From Eubacteriaceae bacterium (GTDB taxonomy: Bacteria; Bacillota; Clostridia; Lachnospirales; Lachnospiraceae): a DNA stretch of 64,000 nt. A model generated the notes under the pieces. It saw only the letters and a program-made list of their open reading frames with translations. It ran no database searches and had not been told where the DNA came from. This document shows, piece after piece, positions 17,998 to 25,744 of the stretch. The translations under genes were made by a program, and so were the position numbers. The DNA lies in contig CAJSYQ010000014.1 in NCBI GenBank assembly GCA_910574015.1, positions 1 through 64,000 of the forward strand. The letters are read 5' to 3'. How positions within the stretch are numbered: the first letter of the stretch is position 1; each line of letters opens with the position of its first letter.

Positions 17998-18386
17998 AGG
18001 CACTCCTGCTCCTTTCTGCAGCGTTCCGGCGGAATTAGAATATGCAACTGGCTACGTTCTTCCAAAGAAGCATTTTTCCAGACCGCTACGGCAACTGCCT
18101 GGGACGGCACATCGCACACCAGTTTCCCTGCCTTGTTTCTGAATCCCTGAAAATCATCCCCCAGAATGAGCCGCTTTTTGGCTCCTTTCATTTGGGCAAT
18201 CTTCATGCTAAACTCATCCGTCTTGTGATAGATCAGAATTTCATACTGCCTATCTGTCGGCAGGACATGGAGAATCTCCTGAATCTCATCCCCTGTCAAA
18301 CCACCTTGAGACCTCGTGTTAAGTACCGCTTTGAATTTTGCAGTCCTCTCCTGATCTGTGAGAGATAAAAAATCTTCATTTTTCAT
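17994..18386 (-). CDS. hypothetical protein
   Basis: A 130-residue soluble protein beginning MKNEDFLSLTDQERTAKFKAVLNTRS. The start at 18386 follows AGGGAGG; an upstream in-frame extension would run into the hairpin at 18415-18447 and has no ribosome site. I do not recognise the family. Features seen are a helical N-terminal half and a central basic segment (MKGAKKRLILGDDFQGF). It overlaps the next gene by 4 bases and lies just downstream of SSB in operon B. Confidence 0.72.
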   Translation of the reverse strand: MKNEDFLSLTDQERTAKFKAVLNTRSQGGLTGDEIQEILHVLPTDRQYEILIYHKTDEFSMKIAQMKGAKKRLILGDDFQGFRNKAGKLVCDVPSQAVAVAVWKNASLEERSQLHILIPPERCRKEQECL

Positions 18387-18414
18387 GTCGTCAGCCTCCC
18401 TAAAACGCAAAAAT

Positions 18415-18447
18415 GCACATAAAATTACGAAAGCGTAACTTATGTGC
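18415..18447 (-). terminator. hairpin between SSB gene and downstream genes
   Basis: GCACATAA pairs with TTATGTGC, continued by an inner TTACG/CGTAA arm, and is followed on the minus strand by ATTTTTGCGTTTTA. It is a partial terminator candidate inside operon B that would make SSB more abundant than the later products. Confidence 0.6.
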
Positions 18448-18479
18448 GATCTCACGCTGGATTATTTTTTAACATCATG

Positions 18480-19040
18480 TCACACCGTAAACAGGTTGTT
18501 GCCTTGATAGGCTTCAAATCCCATAAATCCATTCAAGTCCATTGGATTTGCTGACTGCAGCTCAGATGCCTGCTGTGCGGGTGCCTGCCCCGGATTTGCT
18601 GAAACTGGTTCCACAGGTGCTTCCGGTTCTGCCTGCCGGGACTGACCCGTCGGCTGGCTCTGTCCCTGGGAGTGGTTCTGTCTGGAACCCTGATTCTCAC
18701 TGGATTTCCCGACAAAGGCATACTCGATATCCTCCACGATAAGAACATGCTGGCTTTTTTCTTCCTTTGTTTCCTGATCGATCCATTTTTCCTCGTCCAG
18801 TCTCGCTGTCAGATTCACAAAGGAACCTTCTTTCAGTTTCATCTTTTTGATTCTCTCACAGACACCGCCAAAGGCTTTCACTGCAATGTTCAGCCAGCGG
18901 TAATTTCCTTCGACACGGCTGTCATATACCTTCTGACCGATGCGGAATCTGACAGACTCCCCATTCTCGGAAAACCTCAGTGCCTCTGCTCCCTCGTATC
19001 CTTTGGATATCACGACGTTCGTTGCAAATGTCTTAAACAT
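18480..19040 (-). CDS. single-stranded DNA-binding protein-like (SSB)
   Basis: A 186-residue protein. Residues 1-105 have an OB-fold SSB-like pattern (FATNVVISKGYE..., SVRFRIGQKVYD, NYRWLNIAVKAFG, LKEGSFVNLTARLDEEKW, VLIVEDIEYAF). Residues 110-165 are a Gln/Pro/Ser-rich flexible linker as in bacterial SSBs. The end is NGFMGFEAYQGNNLFTV, not the acidic DDDIPF-type tip that recruits host replication and repair proteins, so partner binding may differ. The second ATG (19040) is chosen since the first lies only one base from the GGAG. First gene of operon B after leader B. It should coat single-stranded DNA during element replication or recombination. Confidence 0.8.
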   Translation of the reverse strand: MFKTFATNVVISKGYEGAEALRFSENGESVRFRIGQKVYDSRVEGNYRWLNIAVKAFGGVCERIKKMKLKEGSFVNLTARLDEEKWIDQETKEEKSQHVLIVEDIEYAFVGKSSENQGSRQNHSQGQSQPTGQSRQAEPEAPVEPVSANPGQAPAQQASELQSANPMDLNGFMGFEAYQGNNLFTV

Positions 19041-19145
19041 AAGCATTCTCCTTTCTGGCAGATGTGTCCTGCCTTAACATGTATTTATTTCAACCTGTCC
19101 TGCAGGCGGAAACCATAGTTAGTCTGCGGAATTTTTCCACAACGC

Positions 19146-19265
19146 AAAAAAGTGCCAAAAAGCACTCCTATGCTGATTGACACTTTGTAACCTGAATACT
19201 CTGTATTTCCTTAAATAACTTGATACTGATATAGAAACTATACCACATACCGCCTGCATCGTCAA
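19146..19265 (-). promoter_or_regulatory. promoter plus attenuator-like leader B (operon B)
   Basis: Minus strand TTGACG (19265-19260), 17-base spacer, TATAGT (19242-19237), then the TATATCAGTATC box. At 19184-19151 AGTGTCAA pairs with TTGGCACT and an inner AGCA pairs with TGCT, followed by six Ts. It is homologous to leaders A and C in the box, in the hairpin base and in spacing (53 bases from the -10). The 100 bases between hairpin and SSB start hold only a small GGCAG/CTGCC stem. Confidence 0.8.
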
Positions 19266-19344
19266 ACAATTCTTTTACTATTTTTCTTTTCCCACCTGAT
19301 TTCCTGCAAGAGCCGGTAATATTTTTCTTTATCCTTTTCCTTAA

Positions 19345-19785
19345 TTATCTCCGAACCTCCATCGCATAATAATTTCCGATTATGTAGATACCGTCACGCT
19401 CATATACGGGCGTGTTTTCTGCCACATAGACAGCAACCGTGTCCCCCTCTGACAGCCTGCTTATTCGGTATCTGACCGGAACTTTCACTGTCCCCTGTTC
19501 CAGCGCCAGATGGACAGCACGTACCCGCTTTCGGAATCCTGCCCTATCTATGCGGACACACTGTCCCTGCAGGCGCATGTAGTTCCCCTCTGCCGCCTGT
19601 AAGAATAGCCACAAGGCACTGCCTAACAGCCAAAACATGCATAAAATACATGGCAGGAGCAGATACAAATCCCTATAGCTTTCCATAATAAGTAGTAATA
19701 ATAGCAAAAACAGTCCCCCGCCTGCAAAGCGAAATAGGACCTGTCTCTGTAATGCCTTCGGCATTTTTGTCCATTTTTCTTTCAC
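19345..19785 (-). CDS. hypothetical small membrane protein
   Basis: A 146-residue protein with two hydrophobic segments (FAGGGLFLLLLLLIM and LYLLLPCILCMFWLLGSALWLFL) followed by a soluble domain of about 80 residues that is mostly beta-strand by appearance (VKVPVRYRISRLSEGDTVAVYVAENTPVY). The GTG at 19785 follows AGGGGG with 6-base spacing; a GTG at 19800 that overlaps the upstream stop is the alternative. Function unknown. It follows the 187-residue gene directly and is probably co-transcribed with it. Confidence 0.7.
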   Translation of the reverse strand: MKEKWTKMPKALQRQVLFRFAGGGLFLLLLLLIMESYRDLYLLLPCILCMFWLLGSALWLFLQAAEGNYMRLQGQCVRIDRAGFRKRVRAVHLALEQGTVKVPVRYRISRLSEGDTVAVYVAENTPVYERDGIYIIGNYYAMEVRR

Positions 19786-19796
19786 CTTGATCCCCC

Positions 19797-20360
19797 TCAC
19801 ACAATCAGCATTTTCTTTTTCTTTAGAAGCAGTACCAAGGCTTCCACCACCTCATCACGATGTTCTGCCTGCTCCATTTGATGTTCCAACACGTTGTCCC
19901 GAATCGTTTCATCGGTGTAGATCGTCTCAACCAGTTTCTGACGATTTTTCTCATACAGCAAGTCCTGATCTGATACCTGATGCTCTACCAGAAATACCAG
20001 TTCTGCCACAGACAAGCGAATCCCCGCTTTCCGCATCCATGTATCAAGCTGCCGTTCCAGACCACTCAGCCTGCTACTCATACGATAATTCTGCTTCACC
20101 GGACAGCAGACACACCGGGTTAATAGACGGTATTTGTATACTGGGCTTGTTTCCTCTTCCATCTCTGCCAGCCCCTTGTCACCCAGACACAGCACCGCCT
20201 GCTCCTCTGCCTCTGATTCCGTAACATTAAACCCAAACCTGCCCCTCAGCCATAAAGAGGCTTCCCTTCCCTGAAGTTGGAATTTTTGATTTCCTCTTTC
20301 CAGAAAGAGATTCCCTGCTACAGACTCCAGACATACAATGCCTTTCGATATATATAACAT
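19797..20360 (-). CDS. hypothetical protein
   Basis: A 187-residue soluble protein (MLYISKGIVCLESVAGNLFLERG...) that I do not recognise. The N-terminal half looks beta-rich; the region QNYRMSSRLSGLERQLDTWMRKAGIRLSVAELVFL to DRDEVVEALVLLLKKKKMLIV is helical and could be a winged-helix-like or coiled region. AGGAGG precedes the start and the class II promoter at 20390-20418 lies just upstream. Its stop overlaps or abuts the next gene. Confidence 0.72.
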   Translation of the reverse strand: MLYISKGIVCLESVAGNLFLERGNQKFQLQGREASLWLRGRFGFNVTESEAEEQAVLCLGDKGLAEMEEETSPVYKYRLLTRCVCCPVKQNYRMSSRLSGLERQLDTWMRKAGIRLSVAELVFLVEHQVSDQDLLYEKNRQKLVETIYTDETIRDNVLEHQMEQAEHRDEVVEALVLLLKKKKMLIV

Positions 20361-20389
20361 GTTCCCTACCTCCTGCTCATTTTATTTTT

Positions 20390-20418
20390 ATTACACGACA
20401 ACTGCCATTGATTTACAA
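20390..20418 (-). promoter_or_regulatory. class II promoter (TTGTAA-N17-TGTAAT)
   Basis: Minus strand TTGTAA, 17-base spacer ending in TCG, TGTAAT, followed by an A/T-rich AAAATAAAATGA. The same pattern with the same TCG before the -10 occurs at 35405-35433 and 36738-36766, upstream of two DUF6809-like genes. It overlaps the end of the upstream zinc-ribbon gene. Confidence 0.6.
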
Positions 20419-20916
20419 CATATACATCATCAGAACACACAAAGCGACAATCAATAAGACCGCGCCAATGATCCCTATCACTTTCTTAATCAGATTTTTA
20501 TCCAAGCCTTCACTGAATCTTCCCTCATCCGCTGGCAGAATATCATCATAATAACCGTCATAGTCATCCTCTGGATCGGTTTCCGATATCTGCCCTGGCT
20601 CTTTTGATAGTTCTAATGCCTGCCTTTCCCCTTCGGGTAGACTTAATGTTTGTCGTTTCTTTTTAGCTGACTGTTCCTTTGCCCTGGTAACATTCTGTTT
20701 TTGCGATAATTTCTGACTGCGCTTCCCATCTGCTTTTTCATTCTCGGATTCCATGCTGAACCCTGCGGTTTCCTGATGCACTCCCTCATTATCATCGCTC
20801 TGGGAAATGCCACGTCCTGCATCTTTTATCGGTAGTTCCTTCCCGCACTCCATACAAAAAGAAACAGCACCATCCACAAGGGCTGCGCCGCAATAAGGAC
20901 AATATTTCATTTTCAT
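20413..20916 (-). CDS. zinc-ribbon protein with C-terminal membrane anchor
   Basis: A 167-residue protein starting MKMKYCPYCGAALVDGAVSFCMECGKELP, a CxxC...CxxC zinc ribbon of the zinc_ribbon_2 type. A long charged, low-complexity middle (residues 35-140) follows, then one hydrophobic C-terminal helix (KKVIGIIGAVLLIVALCVLMMYML). This tail-anchored zinc-ribbon layout is common in Clostridia; role unknown. AAAGGAGG precedes the ATG. It is driven from leader D, which has its own terminator-like hairpin. Confidence 0.8.
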   Translation of the reverse strand: MKMKYCPYCGAALVDGAVSFCMECGKELPIKDAGRGISQSDDNEGVHQETAGFSMESENEKADGKRSQKLSQKQNVTRAKEQSAKKKRQTLSLPEGERQALELSKEPGQISETDPEDDYDGYYDDILPADEGRFSEGLDKNLIKKVIGIIGAVLLIVALCVLMMYML

Positions 20917-20937
20917 AAGCCTCCTTTGTTTTCATTG

Positions 20938-21012
20938 AAAAAAGTGAGTTTCTCAAAAGAAAAACCCACTTGTAGACAATATGATTGTATCAGATTTACG
21001 TTTTCATGTCAT
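20938..21012 (-). promoter_or_regulatory. promoter plus terminator-like leader D
   Basis: Minus strand ATGACA (21012-21007), 17-base spacer, TACAAT (20989-20984). A 12-bp stem at 20970-20943 (AGTGGGTTTTTC with GAGAAACTCACT, two G-T pairs) is followed by six Ts just before the ribosome site of the zinc-ribbon gene. The design resembles leaders A-C, but the sequence between promoter and hairpin is different and much shorter (14 bases). Confidence 0.65.
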
Positions 21013-21104
21013 CGGCATGGAGGCGCCATTTTTGTGCCATAAATTAGGCGTTGCTTATACAATTACAATAATTTTTTTCTACTGAATTAACAAAACCAAA
21101 AAAC

Positions 21105-21725
21105 TTATTTAACAAGATAAGGACAAAATCCAATATATTTTATATTTGATTTCCCATTAAAATATTCAATTTCAGTAATAGACGATGGATTAATATCATA
21201 ATCCCATACCTTTTTTATTGATTCATTATTAATATAAAGTAATAATGTTCTAATAGCAACACTATGACTAATTATAGCGATTTTACTATCATCAGAATTA
21301 GCAGATAAAATCAAATTATATACTCTAACCATTCGTTTCTGTACATCTTCAAAATTTTCTCCAGATAAAGGCATAAACTGTTCTGGCCTATTTTTATATA
21401 TATTGTATCCCGATATTGATTCATCATTACATAATTCATCTACCTTTTTTCCATACCAAGGTTCTAAATTAATTTCCATTAAATCATGACAAATAATTAT
21501 TTTTTTCAAATTATAGTTTGCTGCTTCTGCTATTAACTTCGAAGTCTCCATTGTTCTTCCTAACGGACTACTATAAATATCTGAAAAAATATATTTCGCC
21601 AAATAATTTGATGTGATTCTTGCTTGATTATATCCAATTTCTGTAATTTTTGTATCTGACTGTCCCTGCACAATATTATATTTATTGGCCTCCGTTTGTG
21701 CGTGCCTAATCAAAAATATTTGCAT
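21105..21725 (-). CDS. histidine phosphatase family protein
   Basis: A 206-residue member of the phosphoglycerate mutase-like histidine phosphatase superfamily. The phospho-acceptor motif is FLIRHAQTEANKYNIVQGQSDTKIT (RHA in place of RHG), the second arginine lies in YSSPLGRTMETSKLI, the acid in LMEINLEPWYG, and the second catalytic histidine in IAIISHSVAIRTLL. All four are present, so the enzyme should remove or transfer phosphate; the substrate is not evident. It is the last gene of the AT-rich cargo operon, 27 bases after the membrane-protein gene. GAGGAAA serves as a weak ribosome site. Together with the ApgM-like gene, the operon has two unrelated phosphoglycerate-mutase-fold enzymes. 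Confidence 0.9.
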   Translation of the reverse strand: MQIFLIRHAQTEANKYNIVQGQSDTKITEIGYNQARITSNYLAKYIFSDIYSSPLGRTMETSKLIAEAANYNLKKIIICHDLMEINLEPWYGKKVDELCNDESISGYNIYKNRPEQFMPLSGENFEDVQKRMVRVYNLILSANSDDSKIAIISHSVAIRTLLLYINNESIKKVWDYDINPSSITEIEYFNGKSNIKYIGFCPYLVK

Positions 21726-21752
21726 AAAAATTTTTCCTCATTTCTTAAAGTT

Positions 21753-22706
21753 TTAATCCATTACCTGATAAATATTATCAAAAACAACATACATCGAATC
21801 AGCATAGGTTTTTAAGTAATCACAAATGCTAATTAAATCTTTGTCAAATTTATTATAGAATTTAAATAGATTACGTTTTTTACATTCCACACATACAAAG
21901 CCAAATAAGTTGCGTCTATCAGAATTTATATACATATCATCAATCTCCGATAACTTAACTCTAATTGGTATAACAATTTTACTAATATAATGTTCCCTCC
22001 AATTATTACATGTATCCAAATAATATTCCCCTTTTTCTATAATATCTTCGGAAACAATTTGGACATTATCTTTTTTATCAAGATTAATTCCTATCCAATC
22101 ATGTTTCCCCATGCAAAACACTTGATAAAAAGCTGTACTCTGTTCTATTTTATGCGAAACTGCATCATCTGCTTGCAATGCCCCACGTGGCACAATGGCA
22201 CGTGATATTGTTCTATATGTTACTTGAGACTTATCAACAATATTTGAATTATCCCAATATTGAAAATCCAATATCTTTATACATACATCTAATTCATTTT
22301 TAGATTTATCAATTCCCATATATTCACATAACGAATCATATATACATTTAACTACTCCTTCAGAAAAAGTTTTTATCAAATGTTTAGCCAAAGAATTGTT
22401 TTTAGTGTTATTGCATAATTTTTTTGATTCATAAACTGTGTCTCGGATTAAATGTGCATAACGATGTGTTGCGTTATGTTCCGAATAAAACTTTTCATCT
22501 ATTTCATCTTGATTTTGCTTCCAATTCATAAAAAAGAGACTTATCAAGAGAATAACAACAAAAACCAAAACACATCTATTTACACCAGAAACATTTTCTG
22601 ATATAGAAAAAAAAGACGGAAAAAACTGCGCCAATACTGATGCTGCTGTCACAAATGATCCAATAAAAGTAAGTATTTTTCTGATTAATCGTTTGTTCTT
22701 TTTCAT
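21753..22706 (-). CDS. two-TM protein with GAF-like cytoplasmic domain
   Basis: A 317-residue protein. Two membrane helices lie near the N-terminus (ILTFIGSFVTAASVLAQFF and CVLVFVVILLISLFFMNW). A helical linker follows, then residues about 130-310 with the strand pattern of a GAF-type sensor: STAFYQVFCMGKHDWIGINL, ISKIVIPIRVKL, NLFGFVCVECKKRN. No enzymatic motif is visible. GAF domains bind small ligands, so a membrane sensor or effector is possible, but the family assignment rests on pattern only. The ATG at 22706 overlaps the stop of the GGGtGRT gene by 4 bases (ATGA) and follows GTGGAGAT, so it is tightly coupled. Low GC like the rest of the cargo operon. Confidence 0.75.
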   Translation of the reverse strand: MKKNKRLIRKILTFIGSFVTAASVLAQFFPSFFSISENVSGVNRCVLVFVVILLISLFFMNWKQNQDEIDEKFYSEHNATHRYAHLIRDTVYESKKLCNNTKNNSLAKHLIKTFSEGVVKCIYDSLCEYMGIDKSKNELDVCIKILDFQYWDNSNIVDKSQVTYRTISRAIVPRGALQADDAVSHKIEQSTAFYQVFCMGKHDWIGINLDKKDNVQIVSEDIIEKGEYYLDTCNNWREHYISKIVIPIRVKLSEIDDMYINSDRRNLFGFVCVECKKRNLFKFYNKFDKDLISICDYLKTYADSMYVVFDNIYQVMD

Positions 22707-23710
22707 ACTATATCTCCACTTTTTATCATTCCTAATGCTTTTGCAACAAGACAAGCTACTAAAACCGATGCACCCACTAGAGGATTATTGCCCATACCCA
22801 AAAATCCAACCATTTCAACATGTGAAGGAACCGACGATGATCCCGCAAATTGAAGATTTGAGTGCATACGTCCAGTAGTATCTGTCATTCCATATGAAGC
22901 CCCCCCTGCTCCGACGTTATCAGGATGCATCGTCCTACCAGTTCCACCACCTGATGCTACGCAAAACACTTTTTTCCCTTTTTCAATGGCTATTTTTTTA
23001 TATGTAGTTACAGTTGGATCAGTAAACTTCAAATGACTTGTAGAATTTCCTGTAATTATTGTATCAATTTTCGCCTTTTCCAAAATACATACACCCTCAT
23101 CCACACTATGTGCGCCATAACAACATATATCACCTTTTCCATATTTCTCTTCATTGATTATGGTAAGTTTTTTTGTTTTAAAGTCGTACATAGTATCCAC
23201 ATATGTAAATCCTTTGTATCTAGATATAATTTTAGCTGCAGGTTTACCAAGACCAATAAGATTAACCTGTATTGGAAATTGCCTGAAAATATTTGCATAC
23301 TTTATGACTGCTAGGGCTCCCTCCGCTGCAGCAAAAGATTCATGCCCAGCTACAAAGGCAAAATGCTTAGTATCATTATCTAGTAACTTTGATGCAAATT
23401 TTCCATGTCCTATTCCGATTTTTCTCGTATCTGCAACTGAGCCATTTATGGCAAAGCATTGCAAACCCTCTCCAATATAACTACATATTTCATCAATTGT
23501 TTTAGCTTCTTCTTGAATGGCAATAGCTGCACCCACAGTATATGCCCAACACGCATCTTCATAAGCAATGTTTTGAATCGAACGCACTTCCTTATGGCAA
23601 TCAATATTATGGCTTAAACATATATTCTGTGCATGTTTTAAATCAGAAATATTATGTAAAGAAATACACCTTTTTATTTGAGAAATTCTTTCTTCATAAC
23701 GCTCAAACAT
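22703..23710 (-). CDS. GGGtGRT family protein
   Basis: A 335-residue protein of the GGGtGRT family, named after its conserved motif, here VASGGGTGRTMHPDNVGAGG near residue 245-265, followed by GMTDTTGRMHSNLQFAGSSS and FLGMGNNPLVGASVLVACLVAKAL. The length is standard for the family. Its biochemical role is not established; relatives are often encoded next to a NifU-like scaffold protein, as here, which suggests iron-sulfur or thiol chemistry. The start at 23710 follows GAGGTGG, with 8 bases of overlap with the NifU-like gene, so the pair is translationally coupled. Confidence 0.88.
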   Translation of the reverse strand: MFERYEERISQIKRCISLHNISDLKHAQNICLSHNIDCHKEVRSIQNIAYEDACWAYTVGAAIAIQEEAKTIDEICSYIGEGLQCFAINGSVADTRKIGIGHGKFASKLLDNDTKHFAFVAGHESFAAAEGALAVIKYANIFRQFPIQVNLIGLGKPAAKIISRYKGFTYVDTMYDFKTKKLTIINEEKYGKGDICCYGAHSVDEGVCILEKAKIDTIITGNSTSHLKFTDPTVTTYKKIAIEKGKKVFCVASGGGTGRTMHPDNVGAGGASYGMTDTTGRMHSNLQFAGSSSVPSHVEMVGFLGMGNNPLVGASVLVACLVAKALGMIKSGDIV

Positions 23711-24371
23711 TATTGACACCACCTCTCGGATCCAAAAATTTTACACCTTCATCGTAACGACCATATTCTTCTATATAATTATCTATAATAATATTCTTCC
23801 CTAATCTTATATCAGCTAACAAGGATCCCAATGTTAAATATTGATATCCTATAATTTGATCTTTGTTATCTAATGAAAGTCTTAATATATAGCCTTCTGA
23901 TGTTTGTAAAATTCGAGGAATTTCATTTTTATTAGCAACTATAGTTCCAATATGACTTAATTGATCAAATGCTAAATCATCCTTTAAGGATCCAACAGGA
24001 AGACCATCATGCGAAAAAGCAGTTTGAGTTCTTCCATAAACAAACTGTAAAAAAGCATTCTTCATAGCAATATTTATTGCATCACATACTAAGTGTACGT
24101 TTAATGCTTCAAAGAGGTTTTTACCAATCAATATTTCTGATGCAATAACTGCAGACTGTGTTATTCCACTACATCCAACCGTTTCAATTAAAGCTTCAGT
24201 AATTATTCCCTTTTTTACATTTAAAGTCAATTTACATGCCCCTTGATGAGGCGGGCACCATCCAATCCCATGTGAGACACCATTGACCTCGAAAATTTCA
24301 CTTAAACAAATCCAATTTCCTTCCATTGGTATTGGAATTACTGATTCACTTTTGTAATTATCGCAGAACAT
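23703..24371 (-). CDS. NifU-like iron-sulfur cluster scaffold protein
   Basis: A 222-residue protein with the NifU/IscU-like N-domain: GIGWCPPHQGACKLTLNVKKGIITEALIETVGCSGITQSAVIASEIL. The three cysteines (WCPPHQGAC and VGCSG) are spaced like the cluster ligands of that fold, although the first is in an unusual C-P-P-H-Q-G-A-C context. The C-terminal third is not recognised. Scaffold proteins assemble Fe-S clusters and hand them to targets; the coupled GGGtGRT protein is the obvious partner. AGAAAGGAA precedes the ATG, and a gap of 110 bases separates it from apgM. Confidence 0.82.
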   Translation of the reverse strand: MFCDNYKSESVIPIPMEGNWICLSEIFEVNGVSHGIGWCPPHQGACKLTLNVKKGIITEALIETVGCSGITQSAVIASEILIGKNLFEALNVHLVCDAINIAMKNAFLQFVYGRTQTAFSHDGLPVGSLKDDLAFDQLSHIGTIVANKNEIPRILQTSEGYILRLSLDNKDQIIGYQYLTLGSLLADIRLGKNIIIDNYIEEYGRYDEGVKFLDPRGGVNNV

Positions 24372-24481
24372 TTTTTTTCCTTTCTCTATACTGATTTTCT
24401 AAAAGGATATAAAGCGTTATATTATACCTCAATACAACGCTTTACCATGAATTTAAAAGGAGAAATTTTGAATATTCTGTT

Positions 24482-25714
24482 TTAAGCACCTATAAGATGT
24501 AATCTTCCCATTATATTCAATACTTCAGGCATTATGTCACTTCCAACCATCCTACCTAACCCACCATAAACAAATTCTCTTTCATTAAATTCTTTTACAT
24601 TGTCCACCCGAACATGTGGCGAAAAGAACATTATTGGCACGGGATCTGCCGAATGCGCTTTAAATTCACAAGCTGTAGAATGGTCTGCTGTAATAACTAG
24701 AAGAACATTATCCGGAAGTTCAAAAAATTCTTTAGCAGCCATATCACATTTTTCTATAAACTCTTTTTTTCCCTCAAAATTCCCATCTTCTGCTAGAGAA
24801 TCTGTTGCTTTAATATGCGTAAAAACAAAATCATACTCTCCAAGTGCTTCTTTAGCTGCAACAAATTTATGCCGTACATTGCTATCAGGTAATGCTGTGG
24901 CTCCATCAACATGAATTAAATCCATTCCCAAGAAAGCTCCTATTCCTTTATATAACCCACCACCCGCAATACAGCATGCTTTCAAACCATACTTTTCTTC
25001 AAATGATGGCATTGTCGGATACATACCAGCACCTCTCAACAGAAGAAAATTTGCCGGAAACGCCCCTTTTTTCTTTCGATTTTTGTTCAATTCCAAAGAA
25101 TTAAGAATTTCATATGATTTTCTCATAAATTTATTTATTACTGTTGCAGTAAATTCAGCTTCTTTAGAATCATCCTTAGGCTTGACTTCCATTACAGGTC
25201 TTCCTTCTTCATGCGGATCTGCATCAGTTATATTTGCAGACAATCCTTTTCCTCTAAAAACAACTCCTGCACGATGTGCTGTCCCAGGTTTCACAATAAT
25301 TTCTACACCATCTATATTCATTCCATCAATAGCCGCAGCAAACTCATCAACAACCCTTATACGTCCCGCTCTACGATCAATAATATTCCAATCATCATCT
25401 ACCGTTCCAAAATTTCCCCTAAAAGCAACATCCCCTTCACGCAACTTAATACCAAGCCCTGCCACTTCAATAGGACCTCTCCCTGTATAATATTTATCCA
25501 TTGGATAGCCAAAAATTGCAAGATGCGAAACATCACTACCAGGTCTAATCCCACGCCCCAACGCATTTGATAAACCACAAATAGATTTTGATGCAAGTCT
25601 ATCAAAATTTGGAGTAGTTGCGGCCTCAAGTGGAGTTTTATACCCTAATTCCTTAATTGGTCTATCCCCGAGACCATCAAAAATAGCAAAAATAACTTTA
25701 TTTACAGTAGACAT
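24482..25714 (-). CDS. apgM: ApgM-type cofactor-independent phosphoglycerate mutase-like protein
   Basis: A 410-residue alkaline-phosphatase-superfamily protein of the archaeal-type phosphoglycerate mutase family, which interconverts 3- and 2-phosphoglycerate using two metal ions. Seen: metal-binding FAIFDGLGDRP at the N-terminus, the serine region RGIRPGSDVSHLAIFGY, RGNFGTVDDDWNIIDRRAGR, and ITADHSTACEFKAHSADPVP near the end. In the usual D-x-x-x-H-D-G metal motif (commonly DEAGHDG or DVASHDGN) this protein reads TDSLAEDGNFEGK, with Glu where His is expected. That points to altered chemistry or substrate. AAGGAG precedes the start; gap of 30 bases from the zinc-ribbon gene. As a second, AT-rich copy on cargo it is unlikely to be the glycolytic enzyme. 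Confidence 0.88.
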   Translation of the reverse strand: MSTVNKVIFAIFDGLGDRPIKELGYKTPLEAATTPNFDRLASKSICGLSNALGRGIRPGSDVSHLAIFGYPMDKYYTGRGPIEVAGLGIKLREGDVAFRGNFGTVDDDWNIIDRRAGRIRVVDEFAAAIDGMNIDGVEIIVKPGTAHRAGVVFRGKGLSANITDADPHEEGRPVMEVKPKDDSKEAEFTATVINKFMRKSYEILNSLELNKNRKKKGAFPANFLLLRGAGMYPTMPSFEEKYGLKACCIAGGGLYKGIGAFLGMDLIHVDGATALPDSNVRHKFVAAKEALGEYDFVFTHIKATDSLAEDGNFEGKKEFIEKCDMAAKEFFELPDNVLLVITADHSTACEFKAHSADPVPIMFFSPHVRVDNVKEFNEREFVYGGLGRMVGSDIMPEVLNIMGRLHLIGA

Positions 25715-25744
25715 AACAATATTCTCCTTTCAAGCATATATTCA

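Noticed and set aside
24482-25714. Housekeeping glycolytic phosphoglycerate mutase
   Set aside because: Its AT-rich cargo context, divergent regulator and the His-to-Glu change argue against the housekeeping role, though activity cannot be excluded.
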